A stretch of 21,606 nucleotides of DNA from contig BFEA01000626.1 of the NCBI GenBank assembly GCA_003427395.1, forward strand, positions 666,491 through 688,096, written 5' to 3'. Origin of the DNA: Chara braunii. Lineage: Eukaryota; Streptophyta; Charophyceae; Charales; Characeae. The notes beneath the pieces are model-generated. The model was not told where the DNA came from. It saw nothing but the letters and a program-made list of their open reading frames with translations, and did no database searches. How positions within the stretch are numbered: position 1 is the stretch's first letter; each line of letters starts with the position of its first letter. A program made the translations under genes and the position numbers. Shown here piece by piece: positions 16,023 through 21,606 of this stretch.

Positions 16023-16372
16023 AATAACTATGTGCCGTCTTGTTCCTTTAACTAACACAAGCGGCTATGGTCGTGTCTTCCTCCTCTTAGCCCACTTCCT
16101 CTTCAGGCACATGCAGACCTTCGTACACAAGACGCTTCGACAGCGCTTCCGCACGGCTCACAAGCAGAATGAATGAATGACTTGACGCTGCCTCTTTATT
16201 TATACTTCGGATCATCAAAGGTCTGCCCTTTGACGTTGGGCCCGGGGTGCACACATTCCCACATGGTACTTGCTGACTTGACAAAGTGCAACCCGGGACC
16301 GGGTCTGCTGACTTAGACAGGTAGGACTTAGGACTGCCTTTTGCTGACTGTGCTAGGACTGCCCTCTGCCTG

Positions 16373-17092
16373 TCAATGCACATAGAGTCTCCCGGTCCTG
16401 AAGGGATAGGCAAGGGTTTGAGAAGACCCAATGGGGCTCGCGTCGTAGTTTTGTTTCGCTGGCATACTTTACAACTGTGGACATACTCTATGCAATCAGC
16501 TGTCATGTCAGGTCATGTGCAGACACGTGTCAGGTTGGCTAATGTCTTTTGCCATCCGAAGTGCCCTTCTGTATCGTGGCATTCCCCTAAGATCAGACTT
16601 CGGATCTCCTCACTATTGGGAATGCATACCCGATCTACGACATCCGTCTTCTCAAACAATAACCCGTTCGTGGTGCGATAATCTGGTTCACTGGCTGGAT
16701 CCTCTTTGACTCTGTTGAGGAGATCACTATAAATAGGGTCTTGCGCGTACACATCTCTGACTTTCTGTTGTAAATCAGTTCCTATATCCAGGTAGCGAGT
16801 TATAGCTCCAAAGTAGTTGTCTCTCCTACTCAGACCATCTACAACCAAATTGTACTTTCCTTTCACGGGTTTGAGCTCAAAGTCGAACTGATATATCTTT
16901 GCGGCCCACCTAGTGAGCTTAGGTGTCATCTTGGCCTGCATCTTCAGCTACCTAAGTGTCTCGTGGTCTAAATAGACTTTGAAATGTCTCCCAAGCAAGT
17001 AGTGTCTCTAGTGGTCTAATGCTTCCCTGAGAGCATAGAGTTCCCTCTCATAAGTAGAGGTTGCTATCTTTTCTGAAGGCAACCTAGCAGAC
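16373..17092 (-). pseudogene. RNase H to integrase remnant of a related gypsy element
   Basis: Read on the minus strand from 17092, it encodes the second half of RNase H. This includes LPSEKIATSTYEREL, the RHYLLGRH segment missing from the main element, and TPKLTRWAAKIYQFDFELKP. The integrase zinc domain follows (ILGECHDTEGHFGWQKTL and CKVCQRNKTTTRAPLG). Two TAG codons interrupt RNase H (near 17010 and 16943) and a TGA follows the zinc-domain TRVCT (near 16511). All three lie where the main element has Trp or where Trp is expected. Similarity to the main element is high but clearly below identity. The 5' side ends sharply at 17092. Confidence 0.9.
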
Positions 17093-18948
17093 TGCCACTA
17101 GAGCTTGATCTAGATGGGGGTGCCATAATTGCAGTCCGAGAAATAACGGAATGCCACTAGAGCCTGATCTAGATCTAGATCAAGATCTATGGCCTAGAAA
17201 AGGTCTCAACAGCTAGTTGACACTTGTCATGTAGGAAAATAAAAGAAAACAAAACAAAAACGGGGGAGAAAAAACAGGGAGAGTCAGACAAAAGAGGAGG
17301 AGAAGCAAGGGCGTGAGTTGGCTATCAGTAGGGACTGGCACAGTAGGGACTCCCATGCCCCTACTATCCGGATTTAGTAGAAAAGAAAGAAAAATAAAAT
17401 AAAAGGATTCATTAATAGTTAAAAACGGTCACTTAGGAGACAAACAAACACATGTTTTAAGTACATTCCGTGACCAAATTCATCCTAGGATGAATCGGTT
17501 ACAAAAATATCTCAGTTTTTTTTTTTTCTCTAAAAATCAAGAAAAATCAAGAGGGAAGTGGTCCGTGATGCAACGGACCACAAAAAGTAAAGCAAATACA
17601 TGTTTCAAGTACATACGAAGCTATTGAGTCGGTATGCACTTAAAAATGAGCCGACCCATTTTGTTTGGGGCAAGGTTGGGGGCAATGAGACTAGGAAAAT
17701 AACCAGCATGGCATTCTGAGAATTAACAGACTACATGGGGGTGTCAAGGCCAAGGGAAAATGAGCCTTGGCATACTCAAGACATTAGAAAGAGGTGTCTC
17801 AAGCATGGAGCAATTGAAGACGGTCAAAGGCAACCGCGAGATGGGGATTCAGCGGTCGAGAACATTTGACACATGCGAGACACATGGGAAGGGGAAACTG
17901 GGACTGACGGGGACAAGGGAGCCTCAAATAAAAATAGGGTTGCATGGGAAATGATGTCGGGGATTAGATGGGCCCAAATAAAAATAATAAAAAATTGGGA
18001 CCCGCACCAGTGAGACCATCAGAGGGACTAGAAGATGGAACAAATATGGGATGAATGACGGGGACTTGAGTTGTCCTGAGGGAATTGTAGACCGACATGG
18101 TAATGGACAATCAAAGCAAGATGCACCATCAAAATCAAAATCTAGCGGTGGAGAATATTTGCACTACTAGGGCAAGTACTAGTAGGGCCAAGGTGAAAAG
18201 GTTTCAGAGAGAAAGGAGAGAATAAACGAAGGAGGGAGGCCTATATTAGACTCTATGCAGCAAAAGGCTCCCAAGGAAAAATTGAAGCAAAGGGGGCCGC
18301 AAATTGATACTAGCGGAGGCATGGGGGTGTCCTTATTGTAATCCGAGAAATAACAGACAACAACTTGATCTAAATCTAGATCTAGATCAAAATCCATGGC
18401 CAAAAAAAAGTGTCAGCAACAACAGTTTGACACTTCCTATATCAGAAATAATAGAAAAAAAAAGGGAGAAAAAGGAGGGAGAACGAGACAAAGGGGGAGA
18501 AAAAGGTGGAGGGAAAATGGCCGACCAGTTGGGACTGACACAGTGGAGATTGACAAGTCCCTACTGTGACCTCGTCACTCCGGATTTAGTGGAGGTCAAT
18601 CCGGAGTGAGGAGATAAGGCCCTTGGGCCAATATCTCGACAAAATCTGAAGTAAAAATTTTTAAAATGAGAGAAAACAGAAGAGAGTTGACCGTTTTTTT
18701 TTGGGGCCATCAATATGAGATTCGGATATATGGAAGAAAAAAAATGGCCATTTTTGGTGAGGTCAACTCAAAACGGTCAACTCTGGAATGAGTTGGCAGC
18801 CTTAAATGGAAAGAAACAAAAGAAAGAAAAAAACAGAATGGTGCACTCGACCAAATACTGAGGCTAAATGCACCCGAAATTGAAAAGGGGGGCAATGGGG
18901 CTCAATTATGAAGCAAGGATCACTTGTTGGTAGCTCCGATTAATTATG
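17093..18948. repeat. A/T-rich repeat DNA with palindromes, probably LTR material of another family
   Basis: TGCCACTAGAGC...TGATCTAGAT occurs at 17093 and 17152. A longer paralogous pair is 17113-17400 and 18318-18600, sharing GGGGGTG, TCCGAGAAATAACRGA, CTAGATCTAGATCAA, GGGACTG and CCGGATTTAGT. The palindromes are TGATCTAGATCTAGATCA (17165-17182), TTCATCCTAGGATGAA (17479-17494), GTGGTCCGT/ACGGACCAC (17558-17581) and a 15-bp inverted pair at 18683/18770. No coding sequence is convincing. Because a retrotransposon gag follows, this is probably decayed LTR and leader sequence, but LTR ends could not be fixed. Confidence 0.5.
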
Positions 18949-18975
18949 GCCTTGGATCTCAGCCAGATCCAAGGC
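18949..18975. repeat. Perfect 11-bp hairpin
   Basis: GCCTTGGATCT (18949-18959) and AGATCCAAGGC (18965-18975) are separated by CAGCC. A weaker CGAGG/CCTCG hairpin follows within 40 bases. Both lie between the A/T-rich repeats and the gag remnant, in what would be a leader. Confidence 0.75.
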
Positions 18976-19141
18976 AAAAAATGCACCGAGGTATATTTAG
19001 GTGCCTCGACCCACCCAAATTGAAGTTCAACTGGCAAAAATCGAAGAAAAGGCCCACAAGGGCGGATCAGGGCCAAGATCATGAGTGAGAGCGAGGGAGA
19101 TCTTGCGGGGGTAAGGCTGCATGAAGAACGAAGGGTAGATC

Positions 19142-20264
19142 ATGGTCAAAAAAACCATGACGAAATTAGGCGAGGAAAAAAAGGATTGGCGAGCGAAGAG
19201 GAATGCCCATAAGAAGGGAAAGGAAAGGGCGAGGTCCCCAAAAATGGAGGTGGAAAAGGCTACGAATCCGCCAACTATAGATAGTGGGGCAAGCCGGCAA
19301 ACGGTCGTGCCAATGAATGCAAAGGGTGTTGGGATTGTTTGATCCTGAAGGCAACGTGAAAGCCGGAAGGGGGCAAGGAACTGGTAAGGAAGGACAGGGG
19401 ACCGGCATGGTCGGCGAGGTAGGCAGGAAAATGGTGTCATCCCTTACGTAGGCACTGAACAAAAAATAGGGGTACATCGCTGACACCAAGAAAAAGTTAA
19501 CATTTCACGGAGCAAATATTACGAAGTCCCTAATAGACTACGAAAACCTGGCGGCACCGTTAAGATGGAGTGACGAAGAGAATATGGATCACCTTGGTCA
19601 TTACGTATCACGGAGCCTAGGGAGAGATATAATGGTTATTATTACAGCCAGTGGGTCTTGGAAAAAAGCGCGAGATATCATGATGAGAAAGTATTTGGCA
19701 ACAAAAAAGATGGCAACAAAGACTGAGTTGGTTGCAGTACAAAGGACAAATTTCGCTACGTATAACAATTTTATGAGGGAATTCACTCTGGTGGCATTGC
19801 AGATCCCCGGAGTAACGGACCACATAATGAGTAAATACGTCCTCAAGAAGTTTACCGAGTTCGAGAAGGATAAAATTTTGTCGGCATACCAGCAAACGAC
19901 AAAATTTGTAAATTCGCGGGATGTCGACTTTAGCACGGTGACATACATTGTTGAGAAGATGGTAGTACCCGAATCGTTGGCCCTGCTGGAAGAAGGGGAA
20001 GTCATAAAAATAACTGCCATGACAAGAGATAAGGTAAAAAGGAGGATAAAAAAGTTGCATGACTGCGTCCACGGAGTCGACAACAAAATCGAAAGGGTGG
20101 AAAATGCTCTAACGGTAATGTAAGCTCAGGTATTACGACTCCCCCCTTCCTCTGCAAGAAGTCGTAGTTCTGAATAGAGTGGCCAATCGTGGGAGTAATA
20201 GAAAGGACCTGACCAACGACAATTGCAGATATTGCACGACAGCCGGTCACTTTGCACGGGGTTG
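19142..20264 (+). pseudogene. Decayed Gag of a second LTR-retrotransposon family
   Basis: A basic, Lys-rich N-terminal frame starts at ATG 19142 and stops at 19342. The main body opens after TAG 19467 and reads KKLTFHGANITKSLIDYENL, then the 179-codon stretch from 19584 (LGHYVSRSLGRDI, LVAVQRTNFATYNNF, TLVALQIPGVTDHIMSKYVL, SRDVDFSTVTYIVEKMVV) to TAA at 20121. It shifts phase and ends in NCRYCTTAGHFARGC (about 20221-20262), a C-X2-C-X4-H-X4-C zinc knuckle. The helical body plus knuckle defines a Gag. It shares no obvious sequence with the main element's Gag. Several stops and a frameshift make it non-functional. Confidence 0.8.
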
Positions 20265-20531
20265 CCCAAGGCTCAACCAAGGAGAGATGATCGGACCCTA
20301 AGGAGAACAGGTAAACTGAAACTCACCAGGGGGGATGAGGCGCGCTATAATTGCTCTCAACAACGCAGACGTCGCTACGGTAGAAGGAGAGGACGTGGTG
20401 TAAAAGTTAAATTTATCCTAGAGAATGAAGGGCGGGATAAGGAAAATGTGACCACAAGGCAACGAACGACAGAGAAGAGTATCATAGAAGATGCGGTGAT
20501 GGAAGAAGGGGGGGAAAGCTCTGGAGCGCTG
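20265..20531 (+). other. Retroelement-derived spacer rich in Arg/Glu codons
   Basis: A 103-codon frame (20223-20534) reads through the zinc knuckle in the wrong phase and then a highly charged stretch with QQRRRRYGRRRGRG. It may be the continuing polyprotein linker in a shifted phase. I would not call it an independent gene. Confidence 0.35.
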
Positions 20532-20534
20532 TAG

Positions 20535-20925
20535 GAGACCGGAACTCGTGAGCATGAAAAAGTTTATGGGAAACCTAAAGAGGACAGCCATGTGGATAAA
20601 GCAGCCATGGCAAAGAAGAAGTTCAGGTACCGGATTCCTATTTTGACCATGCCTAAGATCGACGATACCCTTAGTAAGCTACTAGGAACCATGGTGTCAG
20701 TATCGTTCCAAACCATGTAGTAGGCGAGATCCATACGTCTTAAAGGTCTTAGGCAATTACAGACCCACCGAAGAGTAGAAATGGAGGAAAGCCCGAAGTT
20801 GCGGGAGGAAGAAAAGGAGGACGAGAGCCCACGAGAAGTCGCCAACCTTCAAAGGATTCTCGGGGATCTGGAAGACCTCGAAAAGGCTTTCACTAACATC
20901 CCCCTAAGCTTACCGGATCGTTGTC
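20535..20925 (+). pseudogene. Gag-Pol linker remnant of the second family
   Basis: Opening after TAG 20532, the frame reads EKVYGKPKEDSHVDKAAMAK, then KKFRYRIPILTMPKIDDTL and SKLLGTMVSVSFQTM. It meets two consecutive TAG codons (20718-20723) and continues in phase with LKGLRQLQTHRRVEMEESPK and a Leu-rich EVANLQRILGDLEDLEKAF. It lies where the region before protease should be. No DSG protease motif follows before the sequence changes character near 20926, so the element is truncated there. Confidence 0.6.
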
Positions 20926-21480
20926 GAGCGCATCGGTCCGGAACCCTCTCGGTGGTCTAAATCCTCGTCGCGAATATACATGGAGCTTCCTCAAGCCGCT
21001 CCGGCCGAGTGCGCCAGCCATACCTCCCGCGAGCCCCTACGACAGGATAGGGCCTACTCGAGGCACGACTTACCTCCACCTTGCGGGAGCTGTCACCTCC
21101 CTTCGGTGGGCGTATCCCCACCGAGCTACCAGTCCATAGTACGAAAGCTAATCAGTCGCAATCGTAGAGGTGGACCAGCCGAGGGCGTTTCTCGTTCGCT
21201 GTAGCATAGGGGGTACGCGCGATATTACGCCTCTATCGAACCCGCACGCGAACCGGCATCTTGGGGGGTTGAGGTCCCAAGCGCGCCTCGTCGCCGGTCG
21301 ACTAGGACGCATCCCACACGCCACGCGCACACCACTATAAAGAACATAAAAATAAAAACACACACACCCACGCATATACATATACATATACAGAACGACA
21401 CTGAACAACAACACGACAACACTCCTAGTCCTTTAATAGCCATCCCATAACTCTCTGATGCGGAAATCGGATAGGCGTCG
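20926..21480. other. CpG-rich DNA, no gene recognised
   Basis: The composition changes abruptly to GC- and CpG-rich. Small frames on both strands show no domain. An (ATATAC)n run lies at about 21373-21390 in an A/C-rich patch. It could be gene-proximal DNA or another element's LTR. Confidence 0.4.
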
Positions 21481-21492
21481 CGCGCGAGACTT

Positions 21493-21499
21493 AGTATAA
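21493..21499 (+). promoter_or_regulatory. Possible TATA box near the window end
   Basis: TATAAAA stands in a CpG-rich setting. A start site would fall near 21525, and tandem ATGs at 21563 and 21566 begin a frame still open at the window end (MMAYYVVPILMRSS). The frame is too short to judge. GTACTATGTAGTAC within it is a palindrome, which argues for repeat DNA as well. Confidence 0.25.
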
Positions 21500-21606
21500 A
21501 ACCGCGCGGATGCAGGGCTAACTCATATCGATTCGCGATGCAAGCGTACGCAAGCGGTCGCAATGATGGCGTACTATGTAGTACCCATACTCATGCGATC
21601 CTCGTT

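Larger units (their letters stand above)
15586..16372 (-). mobile_element. Truncated LTR of a related gypsy element, interrupted
   Basis: On the plus strand CCAATCAGACT at 15586 matches the LTR terminus TGCAATCAGACT. It continues collinearly (GATGGTGACTTG, CACAGTTCA, ACTATGGCGCA) to about 15800. About 180 foreign bases then intervene. The LTR resumes at about 15981 with ATCTCCCTGGAT and runs through the TATA box (16197-16204) and CACATGGTACTTGCTGAC into U3. The LTR start TGAAACGG is missing, and U3 is joined directly to integrase sequence near 16372. This is an internal deletion removing the rest of integrase, the chromodomain and the U3 start. Confidence 0.8.

Noticed and set aside
18179-18403. 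Minus-strand frame with Asp-Leu repeats
   Set aside because: The repeat comes from the GATCTAGATC palindrome.
19601-20086. Minus-strand frames opposite the second Gag
   Set aside because: The plus strand encodes a recognisable Gag with a zinc knuckle; these are antisense.
21148-21414. Minus-strand frame and a GGTTCGA-like B box near 21232
   Set aside because: No A box at tRNA spacing and no protein domain; too weak to report as a gene.
1-21606. Prokaryotic systems, CRISPR arrays or defence islands
   Set aside because: The tandem repeats vary in length, lack regular spacers and belong to retrotransposons; all coding features are eukaryotic LTR elements.

Overview
This is eukaryotic nuclear DNA made almost entirely of retrotransposons. 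I see no ordinary host gene that I can support. The signs of a plant-lineage nuclear genome are a Ty3/gypsy chromovirus with an initiator-tRNA-Met-type primer binding site, a chromodomain after the integrase, a tRNA-derived SINE-like unit, a fragment resembling plant mitochondrial large-subunit rRNA, and many nested decayed copies. The lysine/glutamate-rich coiled-coil Gag recalls elements I associate with charophyte algae such as Chara braunii. That assignment is from memory and is not proven by the sequence.

Layout. Bases 1-71 are an artefact: 35 bases identical to the protease region of the main element (7898-7932) are joined through a Nextera mosaic-end pair to unrelated DNA. Bases 72-2246 hold a (GA)n tract, a decayed leader and gag start of an element related to the main one (about 575-884), C-rich DNA I do not recognise, and a minus-strand tRNA-like SINE head (about 1996-2080). 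At 2247-2981 there is a low-complexity (CAA)n open frame. From 2960 to 3416 there is a tandem 271-bp repeat, and the main element has landed in its second unit.

The centrepiece is one full-length Ty3/gypsy element on the plus strand, 3417-12377. It has two LTRs of about 929 and 912 bp, a TCAT target duplication, a primer binding site, a long leader, gag, protease, reverse transcriptase/RNase H, integrase and chromodomain. The empty target site is preserved in the neighbouring repeat unit. The element is dead. It has an in-frame TAG just before the Gag zinc knuckle, a TGA between protease and RT, a 27-nt RNase H deletion, and two frameshifts and two stops in integrase and its tail. A 147-bp duplication lies upstream of RT.

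Downstream, 12382-13910 is older repeat DNA interrupted by a minus-strand solo LTR of the same superfamily (12676-13606) with its own GATA target duplication. Bases 13911-15585 hold short tandem repeats and hairpins but no recognised gene. A minus-strand related element (15586-17092) keeps part of an LTR joined by an internal deletion to integrase and RNase H. Its LTR is interrupted by about 180 bp containing a mitochondrial-type LSU rRNA fragment. Bases 17093-20925 are A/T-rich repeat DNA with many palindromes, followed by a decayed gag and polyprotein of a different LTR-retrotransposon family. The last 680 bases are CpG-rich with a possible TATA-type promoter near the window end.

The genes do not form a host pathway. 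The parts of the main element formerly worked together: Gag and its zinc knuckle packaged RNA, protease matured the polyprotein, RT/RNase H copied from the tRNA primer, and integrase plus chromodomain chose the target.
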